A stretch of DNA of 64,000 bases from CAZRGZ01 sp964599775 (lineage in GTDB: Bacteria; Patescibacteriota; Saccharimonadia; Saccharimonadales; Saccharimonadaceae), in the NCBI GenBank assembly GCA_964599775.1, contig CAZRGZ010000001.1, positions 115,080 through 179,079 on the forward strand, written 5' to 3'. The position numbers were made by a program, and so were the translations under genes. Positions 34,653 through 44,274 of the stretch are shown in pieces. The stretch's first letter is position 1. Each line of letters starts with the position of its first letter. The notes beneath the pieces are model-generated. The model ran no database searches. It was given only the letters and a program-made list of their open reading frames with translations, and was not told the DNA's origin.

Positions 34653-35954
34653 ATGCAACCACAATCGCCAAGAAATACGCAACGCCCACCAGGCCCCCAG
34701 CCACACCCGCGCAGTGTGCCTCCTCTTGCGCGTCCCGAGCGATCAGATACACCCGTACCTATGGTTTCTACTCCAGCTCCTACCTCTGAAACTCCTCAAC
34801 AACGCGATGCAGCAGCGAATATTATGCGGCAACAAATTGATCGAATCTACGATCAAAATTCACCATATCAAGCAACCGAAAATGCTATTCGCTCTGAACA
34901 AACCCAGCCCCAACAAACCGAACAACGCATTCCGCAAGCCTACGACCGCACCCATTCTAACCAAGCAGCTTACGCGCATCCTACCAGTGATCAACTCAAG
35001 CAATACCATTCAGCCTGGCAAAACTATTACCAGCAGTACTACGAGCGCTACTACATGCAGCAATTACAGGCCTCACACCGCCAGCTTCAGGCGCGTGCTG
35101 AAAAAGCTGCCGCACCGCCGCAGCTGCCAGCACAAACATCTCAGCCACAAGAGATGACGAAACAAGAAGCCGTCAGCGAATTGAAGGGCAAACTACTGGG
35201 AAGAGTAAAGGAGCAGGCAACAAAAGCCCGGCGGAGCCGTCATTTCGTGCCGATTGTGAGCGCGCTTGTGGTAGCACTTATTTTTGTATTTTTGCAGTAT
35301 AATCGCCAAATTGTCGCCCAAGTACAAGCCTATGTAAGCCCCGGTAGTATTGCACCCCAGAATATTGTACTTGACCCTATGGCCAGCACTCAGGTAGGCC
35401 CGGAGCCCCGGTTGATCATCCCTAAAATTAATGTGGATGCACCGGTTGTCTATGGGCTGGAATCTATCGCTGAAGGTCCTGTTCAAGAAGCGTTGAACGA
35501 CGGCGTGGTGCATTATCCTATACCCGGTGCCAACAGCGTTCCCGGGCAAGTAGGGAATACGGCAATTTTAGGCCACTCCAGCAACGATGTTTTCAATACT
35601 GGTGCTTACAAGTTCGTGTTTGTACAGCTCGACCAACTAAACGAAGGTGATACCTTTTACGCACATTATAAGGGTACTCGCTATACATACAGCGTGACCA
35701 GCAAAGAAGTAATTGAGCCAACTGAAGTTAACAAACTGGTGCTCGATACAAAAAAACCAATGATGACGCTTATTACCTGTACGCCGCCCGGTACTGCCTT
35801 AAAACGGCTTATTGTCTATGCCGAGCAAGTTAGTCCTGATCCCGCAGAAGCTACCAAAGCTCCAGCGAACGGGAACGCTGAAGGTGATCCTGAAGAAATC
35901 GGCTCGTACTATTCGCCAACTATTTTTGAACGATTATTTGGCGGTGGTTCTTAG
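34653..35954 (+). CDS. Sortase, class E-like, with long Pro/Gln-rich N-terminus
   Basis: 433 residues. Residues 1-190 are a low-complexity Pro/Gln/Tyr region, one transmembrane helix at about 208-224, then the sortase barrel: RLIIPKINVDAPVVYG, ILGHSSNDVF (His), and TLITCTPPGTALKRL with Cys376 and Arg385. Attaches proteins to the surface by a sorting signal. I see no clear LPxTG-type substrate in the window. Probably membrane-bound with the long tail in the cytoplasm. Confidence 0.92.
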   Translation: MQPQSPRNTQRPPGPQPHPRSVPPLARPERSDTPVPMVSTPAPTSETPQQRDAAANIMRQQIDRIYDQNSPYQATENAIRSEQTQPQQTEQRIPQAYDRTHSNQAAYAHPTSDQLKQYHSAWQNYYQQYYERYYMQQLQASHRQLQARAEKAAAPPQLPAQTSQPQEMTKQEAVSELKGKLLGRVKEQATKARRSRHFVPIVSALVVALIFVFLQYNRQIVAQVQAYVSPGSIAPQNIVLDPMASTQVGPEPRLIIPKINVDAPVVYGLESIAEGPVQEALNDGVVHYPIPGANSVPGQVGNTAILGHSSNDVFNTGAYKFVFVQLDQLNEGDTFYAHYKGTRYTYSVTSKEVIEPTEVNKLVLDTKKPMMTLITCTPPGTALKRLIVYAEQVSPDPAEATKAPANGNAEGDPEEIGSYYSPTIFERLFGGGS

Positions 35955-35970
35955 CTTAAATTCGAGAATT

Positions 35971-36158
35971 CGAACTCCGTTCCATATCCTTCACTAACGC
36001 CTCACTCCCGCCTCCTAAAAATAGAAAGCGCTCCTTGGTCGCCTCAGGAACTCCCGTTGGTCGGTCCCTTCGGGACTGGCCTTCAACGATCCAGGAAACT
36101 CTTTCTATTTTTAGCAGGGGAAGCTCGGATGTTAGTGAAGGATATGGAACGGAGTTCG
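35971..36158. repeat. 188-nt fold-back element
   Basis: Perfect 28-bp outer inverted arms (35971-35998 and 36131-36158), inner 14-bp arms (36015-36028 and 36101-36114) and an apical stem around TTCG (GGTCGGTCCC/GGGACTGGCC). It fills the gap between two convergent genes. More elaborate than a terminator; could be a MITE or a structured RNA. Confidence 0.7.
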
Positions 36159-36172
36159 ACTGATACTAAACC

Positions 36173-37615
36173 TTATTCTATAATCATCCGCGTACTCTGC
36201 AACACAAACTTATCGCCCTCGCGACCAATAGTAAATAATCGTTCACCGTTTTCACTCAACGTCGCTCCAAACCCAGGCGCTACCTCAGTAATAACGTTTT
36301 GGTTAGCACCATCGAACTCGCTCATTCGGAAGGAGCCGCCCACATCTGTCCACAAGTAAAAGTCGTCTAACCAGCGAAGGCGAGAGGTGATTTCGCCTTC
36401 ATTTTCGGCCAAAGTCGTTGTGAATTCCTTGTCTTCCTCTAAATCGTAAATTTTAAAGGTATTGCCATGCTGTGCCACAACAAAACGGCCACTACTGGCA
36501 AACTGCAGCCATTTTGCGCCTGGATCAAACGTGAAACTGGCAAATACACGCCCCGCAACGTCACTATCTTCGCGTGGATTTTTAATAATCTCAATTTCTG
36601 GTCCATGGGCGATCGCCAAATAGTCATCGCCAAAATAACTGCTCACTGCTGCTCGTAGGGGCTGATCGTCATCGAAACTACGCACCACTACTGGATCACT
36701 TCCATCTTTATAGACTCCAGCCGTATTTCGGCCATCTCTAGTGGCGGTAAAAGCGACCATATCGGATCGGTACAACATAAAATCTTTAACGCTGCGCACA
36801 AGCGGGCCTGTTATGGTTTCATTCCCGAGATCAATCTTGCGCACATCACCATTTACCAGCGCAAAAAAGACATTGCCGCTGGTGCCACTAAAATGCGCTT
36901 TCTCGACACGTACGTTCATCATCTGGCTAATATTACGGGTAGCGTTTTCGTCGCTCCGATCAACGCGTATAAAGTCTACACGGTCATCTATTTCATGCTT
37001 GAGCAAAATGTAGCGGCTACCAAAATCCCATTCAGCAATAGTAAGCTTGCCAGGGTTCTGGCCTTCCTTAAGGTTTAGCACCTTTCGTGAAAGTTTGATC
37101 GAACTAAATTTTGGCTGCTCTTCATCCCGCACATCAGCAATTATTACTTCAGAATCAGCCGGCTTACCAATCATGGCAAGCCACCGCCTGTCTGGCGATG
37201 GCTCCATATCAGTCAGCTGAGGGAAGCTCCTCACATCATCAGTAGTAATAGTATTCGGTACAAACCTCGCGTAGTTCAGCCATGAAATACTACCCGGCGT
37301 GACCGTGAATGTCTTTGACCAGTCGCGGTATCCCTCTAACCGCATTGCGACCGTATGCTCGCCAGCTTCGACTGTTCGTCTACCGGGTGTGTTAAAGCTC
37401 AGTCGCTGACCGTCCATCTCGATAGCAGCGCCTGATGGCGTACTACGAAATTGTAGGAGTGATCGGCGTTCGATTTGCCCGCTCGTTTGATCAAATCGGT
37501 ACCCAAGTACCAATAAAATACAAATAACAGAAATGGCAATAACGGCAACTGTCATGACGCCATACGTAAAAAACCGCAAGGCAATCTGCCGTCGCTTGGA
37601 GGCGTGATGATTCAT
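36173..37615 (-). CDS. PEGA-domain membrane protein with beta-propeller-like ectodomain
   Basis: 480 residues. One membrane helix (about 17-37), then a PEGA domain (FRSTPSGAAIEMDGQR to EAGEHTVAMRLEGY), then repeats of blade-like strands (e.g. MEPSPDRRWLAMIG, SGRFVVAQHGNTFKIYDL). Likely an outer-face protein in contact with the cell wall. Partner unknown. Confidence 0.82.
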   Translation of the reverse strand: MNHHASKRRQIALRFFTYGVMTVAVIAISVICILLVLGYRFDQTSGQIERRSLLQFRSTPSGAAIEMDGQRLSFNTPGRRTVEAGEHTVAMRLEGYRDWSKTFTVTPGSISWLNYARFVPNTITTDDVRSFPQLTDMEPSPDRRWLAMIGKPADSEVIIADVRDEEQPKFSSIKLSRKVLNLKEGQNPGKLTIAEWDFGSRYILLKHEIDDRVDFIRVDRSDENATRNISQMMNVRVEKAHFSGTSGNVFFALVNGDVRKIDLGNETITGPLVRSVKDFMLYRSDMVAFTATRDGRNTAGVYKDGSDPVVVRSFDDDQPLRAAVSSYFGDDYLAIAHGPEIEIIKNPREDSDVAGRVFASFTFDPGAKWLQFASSGRFVVAQHGNTFKIYDLEEDKEFTTTLAENEGEITSRLRWLDDFYLWTDVGGSFRMSEFDGANQNVITEVAPGFGATLSENGERLFTIGREGDKFVLQSTRMIIE

Positions 37616-37739
37616 ACCTTTTTATTATAGAACATATTACCCAGCGAATAAAGCTACGGAAACTATTGCTTATTTCTTTTTAGGCACGTAAAATAGAAAG
37701 TAGCTAAATAAGCACGAGCTTTATTCAAAAAAGAGATTT

Positions 37740-38753
37740 ATGAGGGGACGAACAATCACCATCGATGGGAGACGATACGACGCAACGACCGGCGTGCCAG
37801 TTGATGCAGTGCGCTCGTCACATGTACCAAAGCGGTCATCACGCCGCACGGTAGATGGTGTTGTCAGGCAGCAGCCTGCAGCAACAACTACAGAGGCACC
37901 AGCACCGGCAGAGAAAAAACGCCATCATACTCCGGCTCACAATGTCCATAGTAAGGCACAACGTTCACAAACTTTACATCGTGCAGCCCTAAAAAAACCA
38001 ACCGCAAAACACGCTAGCGAAACTAAACGACAGCGCGCAGTAGTGCCAAAAAGCCCGCACATCAGCAAGTTTGCCCCGCGAAAGCAAGAGGCAGAGCAGA
38101 GCAAAAAGCAATCAAAAGCGCCAGCTTCTCATAATGTTGCCACAAAAATTGTTAATACTAAAAAGCCTTCGGCTCACCATGCTACCCCTATAAGTTCGCG
38201 CTCAATCAAAGAAAAGCTCATACAAGACCAACTCGACAAAGCCGACACCAGCCGCCAGTATACTGACCACAAAGCACCAAAAAAACTGCGCCGCGGTACT
38301 CGTTTTGCCTCTTTTAGCACAGCTGCACTTGCACTTATATTGCTTGGTGGGTACTTAACCTACCTCAATATGCCGAACCTTTCCATCCGGGTTGCCGCCG
38401 CACAAGCTGGCGTCGATGCGTCTATGCCTGGCTACCACCCAGATGGTTACCGCTTTAATGGTCCCATCACCTTTGCCAACGGGCAAGTTACTTTGCAATA
38501 TAAAGCCAATGGCGGGCAACACGGTTATAGTTTAGCCCAAAAGGAAAGCGACTGGGATTCACAAGCAGTACTTGATAATTATGTTCTCGATGCATCTGGA
38601 GGCAAATACAATATCCACAGTACTCAGGGTCTGACGGTTTATACTTTTGACAGTAAGGCAGTGTGGGTGAATCGTGGGATTCTACACGAGGTCGACTACA
38701 GCGACGCACCGTTATCATACAATCAGATTGAGCAAATTGCTGCCAGCATGTAG
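37740..38753 (+). CDS. Membrane protein with Lys-rich tail and DUF4367-like ectodomain
   Basis: 337 residues. The first ~185 residues are basic and low in complexity; one membrane helix near 200-218 (FSTAALALILLGGYLTYL); then an ectodomain GYRFNGPITFANGQVTLQYK...DSKAVWVNRGILHEVDY resembling DUF4367. Found next to the PEGA protein, also a single-pass envelope protein. Confidence 0.75.
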   Translation: MRGRTITIDGRRYDATTGVPVDAVRSSHVPKRSSRRTVDGVVRQQPAATTTEAPAPAEKKRHHTPAHNVHSKAQRSQTLHRAALKKPTAKHASETKRQRAVVPKSPHISKFAPRKQEAEQSKKQSKAPASHNVATKIVNTKKPSAHHATPISSRSIKEKLIQDQLDKADTSRQYTDHKAPKKLRRGTRFASFSTAALALILLGGYLTYLNMPNLSIRVAAAQAGVDASMPGYHPDGYRFNGPITFANGQVTLQYKANGGQHGYSLAQKESDWDSQAVLDNYVLDASGGKYNIHSTQGLTVYTFDSKAVWVNRGILHEVDYSDAPLSYNQIEQIAASM

Positions 38754-38824
38754 GGGTGAAGTTCCTAAAAAGCGGGCACCAGAGGTAGATAAGAAGTAAA
38801 ATACGTGCTAAGATAAGGAACGTT

Positions 38825-40246
38825 ATGGTACGTACTCGGTTTGCTCCCAGCCCTACGGGCTTTCTACATGTTGGTGGTGTTCGCACTGCACTTTACGCCT
38901 GGCTTCTTGCTAAGCAGGCGAATGGGCAATTTTTACTGCGTATTGAAGATACCGACCGTGCCCGGCATGTTGCTAGCGCCGAACAGCACATTCAAGATAG
39001 CCTGCGCTGGGTAGGCATTACTTGGGATGAGGGCGTCGATATTGGCGGACCATATGCGCCATATCGCCAATCCGATAGGCTCGATATTTATCGCGAATGG
39101 GCACAAAAACTGGTAGAGAGCGGGCGAGCCTACGCCGACCCCTACAGCAAAGACGAGCTCGAAGCTTTCCGCGAGCAGGCAAAAGCCGAAAAACGGCCAT
39201 TTTTGTACCGCCATCATCGGCCAGAAAATCCACCGGTATGGGACGGGACGCAGCCGCTTCGTTTAAAGTCTGAACCTAAGAATTATAGCTGGAACGATGC
39301 CATTATGGGCAAAATGAAAGCTGATGAAGGTGCAGTTGATGACTTCATCCTTATGAAGGCCGACGGCTACCCAACGTATAATTTCTGTCATATTGTCGAC
39401 GACGCGATTATGAAAATAACTCACGTAATCCGCAGCCAAGAGTTTGTTTCGAGTGTGCCGAAGTACCTAAACCTTTACGAAGCGCTCGATATTACTCCGC
39501 CTATTATGGCGACTGTGCCATATGTGATGGGCCCTGACGGCAAAAAGAAACTCGGCAAACGTGATGGCGCTAAAGATATCCTCGACTATCAACGTGAAGG
39601 GTACTTGCCTGAAGCTATGATGAACTTTTTGGCCACTCTCGGCTGGAATGATGGTACTGAACAGGAAATCTTTACTCGTGAAGAACTGATCGAGAAATTT
39701 AGCCTTGACCGCGTGCAACGCAGTGGCGCCCGGTTTGACGATGACCGCTTGCTATGGCTTAATGGCCAATGGATTCGCCAGCTAAGTCTCGACGACTTAT
39801 ATACGCGCGTAAAAAACTTCTGGCCCACCGAAGCCGCCCAGGCCGATGAATCACGCAAGCGGGAAGTACTAGCACTCGTGCAGGACCGGCTCAAAACTTT
39901 GCAAGATTTACCCACACTGACTAGTTACTTTTTCACTGAGCCTACCATCAATATGGAGCTCATAAGCAACAACAAGCAGCTAAAAAAACTTACCTCAGAG
40001 GAAATAAAAGAACTCCTAAGTACTGCTATGGATACACTAGGAAACACCGAGTTTACCGCCGAAAAAACTCAGGAGGCACTTAATAAACTACTCGAAACTA
40101 CCGGCCAAAAACCCGGCATTCTCTTTAGTTTAATCCGCATTGCCACAACATGGGCGCCATTTAGTCCGCAGCTCAATGACACGCTGGCCATACTTGGCAA
40201 AGAAACGACTGTGAAGCGAATACAACAAGCAATTGACGCAATCTAA
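38825..40246 (+). CDS. gltX: Glutamyl-tRNA synthetase
   Basis: 473-residue class I synthetase. PSPTGFLHVGG is the HIGH-type motif and KKLGKRDG the KMSKS-type motif. Loads Glu on the tRNA-Glu found 4 kb downstream; whether it is also non-discriminating (tRNA-Gln) cannot be told. Spacing to the next gene is ~210 nt and holds only an inverted repeat. Confidence 0.97.
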   Translation: MVRTRFAPSPTGFLHVGGVRTALYAWLLAKQANGQFLLRIEDTDRARHVASAEQHIQDSLRWVGITWDEGVDIGGPYAPYRQSDRLDIYREWAQKLVESGRAYADPYSKDELEAFREQAKAEKRPFLYRHHRPENPPVWDGTQPLRLKSEPKNYSWNDAIMGKMKADEGAVDDFILMKADGYPTYNFCHIVDDAIMKITHVIRSQEFVSSVPKYLNLYEALDITPPIMATVPYVMGPDGKKKLGKRDGAKDILDYQREGYLPEAMMNFLATLGWNDGTEQEIFTREELIEKFSLDRVQRSGARFDDDRLLWLNGQWIRQLSLDDLYTRVKNFWPTEAAQADESRKREVLALVQDRLKTLQDLPTLTSYFFTEPTINMELISNNKQLKKLTSEEIKELLSTAMDTLGNTEFTAEKTQEALNKLLETTGQKPGILFSLIRIATTWAPFSPQLNDTLAILGKETTVKRIQQAIDAI

Positions 40247-40275
40247 CTAAGGCAAGCACTAGTGGCTATCAATTT

Positions 40276-40401
40276 GAATTTCAAAACCCACCACCGGGGG
40301 TGGCGCCCGGCGGGGCAGCACCCAAAATTGTTTTTTGCTTATCAAAAATAATTTAGGGGCGGACCGGGTGACAGGACCTTGAGGGGTGGGTTTTGAGATT
40401 C
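40276..40401. repeat. Imperfect inverted repeat with GC core
   Basis: 17-bp arms with one mismatch (40276-40292 and 40385-40401: GAATTTCAAAACCCACC and its partner) enclose a GC-rich then AT-rich spacer. The right arm and following GATTCAGGTA resemble bases at about 54229-54246 in another intergenic fold-back. Confidence 0.5.
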
Positions 40402-40456
40402 AGGTACTATCAGCGCGCGTATCCAAGCATAAGCGAATTTGCTATAATAAAATTAC

Positions 40457-41581
40457 ATGGATGAAATAAAACAAACATGGTGGCGCAAACTCGCTGATAA
40501 AACACGAAAATTTCTGCGCGACGATAAAGGGTTGCGATATTATTTTGCGGGTTTGGGCATCATTATTGCTACTGGGGTAGGATTGCTGTTTCTTTTGCAG
40601 CCACCGGCGTTCCATATTTCCAATACCGACTTTAAGGCACCACCTAAACCAGCGCCCAAATTTTATTCACCACTCACTGGCGTAGAAGTGCCAGATGAAG
40701 CCGCCACTAAACAGCAAGTCACTGGTATTATGATAGAAAACAGCCCCGACGCACGGCCGCAATCTGGACTAAAGGACTCTGGAGTCGTATTTGAAGCTAT
40801 TGCCGAAGGCGGCATTACCCGCTTTGCCGTGCTGTATCAAGAGCAAAAACCGGAACTCGTGGGTCCAGTGCGTAGTTTACGCCCATATTATCTTGAGTGG
40901 ATGCGGCCATTTGATGCCAGTATTGTGCATGTGGGTGGCAGCGCTAACGCTTTAAATGAAGTCCGAAATGGCAATTACAAAGACCTCGACCAGTTTTTTA
41001 ATGGTGACTTCTTCTGGCGCACCACCGACCGCTATGCGCCGCACAATGTTTACACGAGCTTCGCCAAACTGGATGAACTCAATAAAGCAAAAGATTACAC
41101 CTCTTCAGAGTTTGAGGGCTTTCCACGAGTGGAATCAGACAAAAGGAAAAAACAATCCAAAGAAGGGGAGGAGGAAGCGCCCCCACCGCCAGTCGCTAAT
41201 AATATTGACATTAATGTTTCTTACGGCGCCTTTAACGTTCGCTACGAATATAACACCGAGAACAAGCAGTACAACCGCTTCCAAGGTGGCGAGCCGCATA
41301 TGGACCGCGAAGCCGGGCAAATCGCCCCTAAAGTTGCGATTGTGATTAAAGTCCCGACCACGCTTGGTTTTGAGGATGGATACCGGGAGCAAATGAATAC
41401 CATTGGCGAAAATGAAGCCTTCATTTTCCAAAATGGTACCGTCGTAGAAGGGAAGTGGCGTAAAGAGAGCCACGAAGCACAAATCGAATTCCTCACCAAA
41501 GATAACAAACCCATCCCACTCGAGCGCGGGCAAACCTGGGTCACTGCAATTCCCACAGATAGGAGCGTGTCATGGCAGTAA
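40457..41581 (+). CDS. DUF3048 membrane-anchored protein
   Basis: 374 residues. One membrane helix (about 29-47), then DUF3048: PLTGVEVPDEA, IMIENSPDARPQSGL, EGGITRFAVLYQ, GPVRSLRPYYLEW and the later NDINVSYG-like segment. TATAAT 8 nt before ATG (leaderless). Overlaps the histidine kinase start by 10 nt, suggesting joint function in envelope sensing. Confidence 0.85.
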   Translation: MDEIKQTWWRKLADKTRKFLRDDKGLRYYFAGLGIIIATGVGLLFLLQPPAFHISNTDFKAPPKPAPKFYSPLTGVEVPDEAATKQQVTGIMIENSPDARPQSGLKDSGVVFEAIAEGGITRFAVLYQEQKPELVGPVRSLRPYYLEWMRPFDASIVHVGGSANALNEVRNGNYKDLDQFFNGDFFWRTTDRYAPHNVYTSFAKLDELNKAKDYTSSEFEGFPRVESDKRKKQSKEGEEEAPPPPVANNIDINVSYGAFNVRYEYNTENKQYNRFQGGEPHMDREAGQIAPKVAIVIKVPTTLGFEDGYREQMNTIGENEAFIFQNGTVVEGKWRKESHEAQIEFLTKDNKPIPLERGQTWVTAIPTDRSVSWQ

Positions 41582-43089
41582 AAACGGCGCGTTTCTTTCG
41601 GAGTTATCGGGCACGCACCCTCGCTTTTGCCGTTTGCGTGCAAATCATTGTAGGGCTTTTGCTCGCACTATGGGCGCTCACGGCATTACTGCTTGGCGTG
41701 GCGCCAGATAACTATTTATTGCTTTTAATTGCGCCATTTGGTTTCTTGGAGCTAATTGCCGCTACGGCCACCACGGTTGTCGCAGCTGAACCAGCACGGC
41801 TTATTACGAGCGCCGTGGCACATGCCGCCCGCGAACCAGGTACGGAGCCACCTGATGTTGAGCAGCGGAAATACAAAAAAAACGGCCTACAGTCGATTGT
41901 AAAAACGATTTACGAGCTGAGCGATCTCAAACCAAAACATGTTACCGAAATAACCGGGCAAGAGATTGTATCACAAATCGTCGAACACCTACCAGTCGGT
42001 ACCATTATGCTCGATAAAAATCATCGAATTTTATATAGCAACAAGCAAGCACCACTGCACGAAAATGCTGAATACTTAGCCGATTTAGATCTGTTATTCG
42101 AGCAAAATGACACATTCGAACACTGGCTTAAAAAGTGTGAAGAAAACGAAATCCAGGCGCAAAATACCTGGGCCCGCGTACCACTGGAACCAGGGGAGGA
42201 AAAGAAACGCCAATATTTTGACGTGCTGGCATCCTACAACAAACACGGTGGGGGCGGTGTAGATACCATTATTATCACCGTCGATCGCACGAAAGAATAC
42301 GCACCCGATGAGGAGGCGATGGATTTCATTGCGCTGGCAGCGCATGAACTGCGCGGGCCAATCACCGTGATCCATGGGTATCTCGATGTACTATCAGACG
42401 AGCTACATGACCAGCTTGATGATGATTACCGTGCACTTTTGGAGCGCTTGACGGTTTCGGCCAGTCGCCTCAGTAGCTATGTAAATAATATTTTGAATGC
42501 TTCTAAATTCGACCGGCGGCATTTTAAGCTTCACCTTAGTGAATACAAGCTACAAAATATTTACCGGGGCGTTGCTGAGGATTTACAAATGCGTGCCCGT
42601 ACCCAAAACCGTTTGCTGAGCGTTAACATTCCTAACAATCTACCCACGGTTGCGGCCGATAAAAACAGTATTGGTGAGGTTATTACCAACCTGGTCGACA
42701 ACGCTATAAAATACAGCAACGAAGGCGGTCAGGTGATTGTCACTGCACAAGTATCTGGCAATTTTGTTGAAGTATCGGTAAAAGACAGTGGTATTGGCAT
42801 GCCAGCCAATGTGGTTCATAAGCTTTTCACCAAATTTTACCGTTCACACCGCTCGCGCGAAACAGTGGCCGGGACTGGCTTAGGGCTTTACATATCTAAA
42901 GCTATTATTGAATCGCATGGTGGCACTATCACCGTTCGAAGCGTCGAAGGGCATGGCTCCACCTTTACCTTTACGTTGCCGATCTACAGCACAGTTGCAG
43001 ATAAACTGCTAGCAAGCGATAATAAAAATGAAGTAATAATAGAAAGTTCAAACGGCTGGATAAAAAACCACGCCATGTACAGAGGATGA
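41572..43089 (+). CDS. Membrane sensor histidine kinase
   Basis: 505 residues. Two membrane helices (about 15-42 and 47-72), a PAS-like segment (about 132-240, LPVGTIMLDKNHRILYSN), H box at His258 (LAAHELRGP), N box NLVDNAIKYS, G boxes DSGIGMP and GTGLGLYIS. Phosphorylates the response regulator that begins 2 nt after its stop. Confidence 0.95.
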   Translation: MAVKTARFFRSYRARTLAFAVCVQIIVGLLLALWALTALLLGVAPDNYLLLLIAPFGFLELIAATATTVVAAEPARLITSAVAHAAREPGTEPPDVEQRKYKKNGLQSIVKTIYELSDLKPKHVTEITGQEIVSQIVEHLPVGTIMLDKNHRILYSNKQAPLHENAEYLADLDLLFEQNDTFEHWLKKCEENEIQAQNTWARVPLEPGEEKKRQYFDVLASYNKHGGGGVDTIIITVDRTKEYAPDEEAMDFIALAAHELRGPITVIHGYLDVLSDELHDQLDDDYRALLERLTVSASRLSSYVNNILNASKFDRRHFKLHLSEYKLQNIYRGVAEDLQMRARTQNRLLSVNIPNNLPTVAADKNSIGEVITNLVDNAIKYSNEGGQVIVTAQVSGNFVEVSVKDSGIGMPANVVHKLFTKFYRSHRSRETVAGTGLGLYISKAIIESHGGTITVRSVEGHGSTFTFTLPIYSTVADKLLASDNKNEVIIESSNGWIKNHAMYRG

Positions 43090-43090
43090 C

Positions 43091-43474
43091 ATGACCGAAA
43101 ATACCCCCATCAAAACAATACTTTGCATCGAAGACGACCGCTTTATTGGCGAAATGTACGTGCGCAGTTTACGCAAAGCTGGCTTTGAAGTAGATTGGGT
43201 GCTAGGTGGCAACGATGCCATAGCTGCCGCTGAAAGTAAACAGTACGATCTGCTACTACTTGATATTATGCTGCCAGAGCGCAAAGGTACAGAAGTGCTA
43301 GAGCGGTTACGCGGTGAAAAAGATCTCATCCCCAACACGAGGGTTCTAGTATTGACCAATTTCGACCAAGACGAAGAATCTCGCCTTGCCCTCCAGGCGC
43401 GCGCCGATGGCTATCTTATAAAGGCAGATCTTACACCCCGCAAATTGATTGAGATCATTAACAATATGCAATAG
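43091..43474 (+). CDS. Receiver-only response regulator
   Basis: 127 residues, CheY-like. Acidic pair EDD (14-16), phospho-acceptor Asp58 (LLLLDIMLP), Thr/Lys positions VLVLTN and LIKADL. No output domain, so it must signal by protein contact. Cotranscribed with the kinase. Confidence 0.95.
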   Translation: MTENTPIKTILCIEDDRFIGEMYVRSLRKAGFEVDWVLGGNDAIAAAESKQYDLLLLDIMLPERKGTEVLERLRGEKDLIPNTRVLVLTNFDQDEESRLALQARADGYLIKADLTPRKLIEIINNMQ

Positions 43475-43511
43475 GTGACAAGCTGAAATCCGCCGCACTA
43501 TGGCGAATATC

Positions 43512-44060
43512 TCATTTTGTTACGCTAAGCTGCATCAAGCCATGCAGCTTCCGCACTGTGTTGCAGTTACGAATTGTCATATGCTGGTACAGCTCGGACC
43601 CGACAATCTTCATCAAACCGCTTCTGGTAACGAGCTTTTTATCGACACACCAAAGGATAGTGCCGGGTACATATTTGACCTCGTCGATACCTGATTTAAT
43701 TGTGAGCTGATCAAGAACTTTTGGGCTATCAACATCTTCCCATAGAAACATCACATCGCACTTCATAGTCGCGTCGTTCACCCAAGAATCGGGGAGAGTA
43801 GTGGCAATGTGTTCAATATCTTTGGCAGTTCGTATCAGCACTTTCACTGAAAAGCCGTATTCTTTTTCAATTTCAGCCTCTAGCAACCCTGGAAGCTCGC
43901 TCTTTGTATACTTGCTATCTTGAAAAACGACATTGCCACTATTTATATACGTCTTGACCGATTCCAAACCAAGCCGCTCAAACAGCGCCTTGAGCTGCGC
44001 CATATCGACCTTGTTGTTACCGCCAACATTAATCCCGCGTAGTAGGGCGACGTATGTCAT
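43512..44060 (-). CDS. DUF1697 protein
   Basis: 182 residues from ATG 44060 (MTYVALLRGINVGGNNKV), chosen because TACTAT lies 6 nt upstream. YINSGNVVFQ and VKVLIRTA are typical of the DUF1697 family. Function unknown. Upstream codons in the longer frame do not resemble the family. Confidence 0.9.
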   Translation of the reverse strand: MTYVALLRGINVGGNNKVDMAQLKALFERLGLESVKTYINSGNVVFQDSKYTKSELPGLLEAEIEKEYGFSVKVLIRTAKDIEHIATTLPDSWVNDATMKCDVMFLWEDVDSPKVLDQLTIKSGIDEVKYVPGTILWCVDKKLVTRSGLMKIVGSELYQHMTIRNCNTVRKLHGLMQLSVTK

Positions 44061-44142
44061 GTTTTTATAGTAACACAGGTAGAGCTTAGGGTGGTTAAAG
44101 TAGACAAAACGGCGCAAATTTGGTATATTATATCCGTTACAG

Positions 44143-44217
44143 GGCCTCATCGTCTAACGGTTAGGACACCAGGTTCTCATCCTGGCAATCGGGGTTCGAT
44201 TCCCCGTGAGGTCACCA
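44143..44217 (+). tRNA. tRNA-Glu (CTC)
   Basis: 75 nt: acceptor GGCCTCA/TGAGGTC, anticodon loop TTCTCAT (CTC), T-loop GTTCGATTC, CCA encoded. Its last bases (CCCGTGAGGTCACCA) recur at 44394-44408 and 48581-48595 at the ends of the 134-bp repeats, marking it as an integration target. Confidence 0.96.
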
Positions 44218-44256
44218 CAGAAAAACACTCACCCTTGTGGTGGGTGTTTTTCTGTG
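44215..44256 (+). terminator. Terminator of tRNA-Glu
   Basis: 19-bp stem with one G-U type mismatch starting at the CCA itself, AACACTCACC / GGTGGGTGTT core, ending in TTTTTCT. Confidence 0.75.
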
Positions 44257-44274
44257 GTAGTTCTTCGTGACGAA

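Noticed and set aside
36001..36172. CRISPR-like repeat arrangement
   Set aside because: Only inverted arms of one fold-back; no spaced direct repeats and no cas genes. No CRISPR array was seen in the window.
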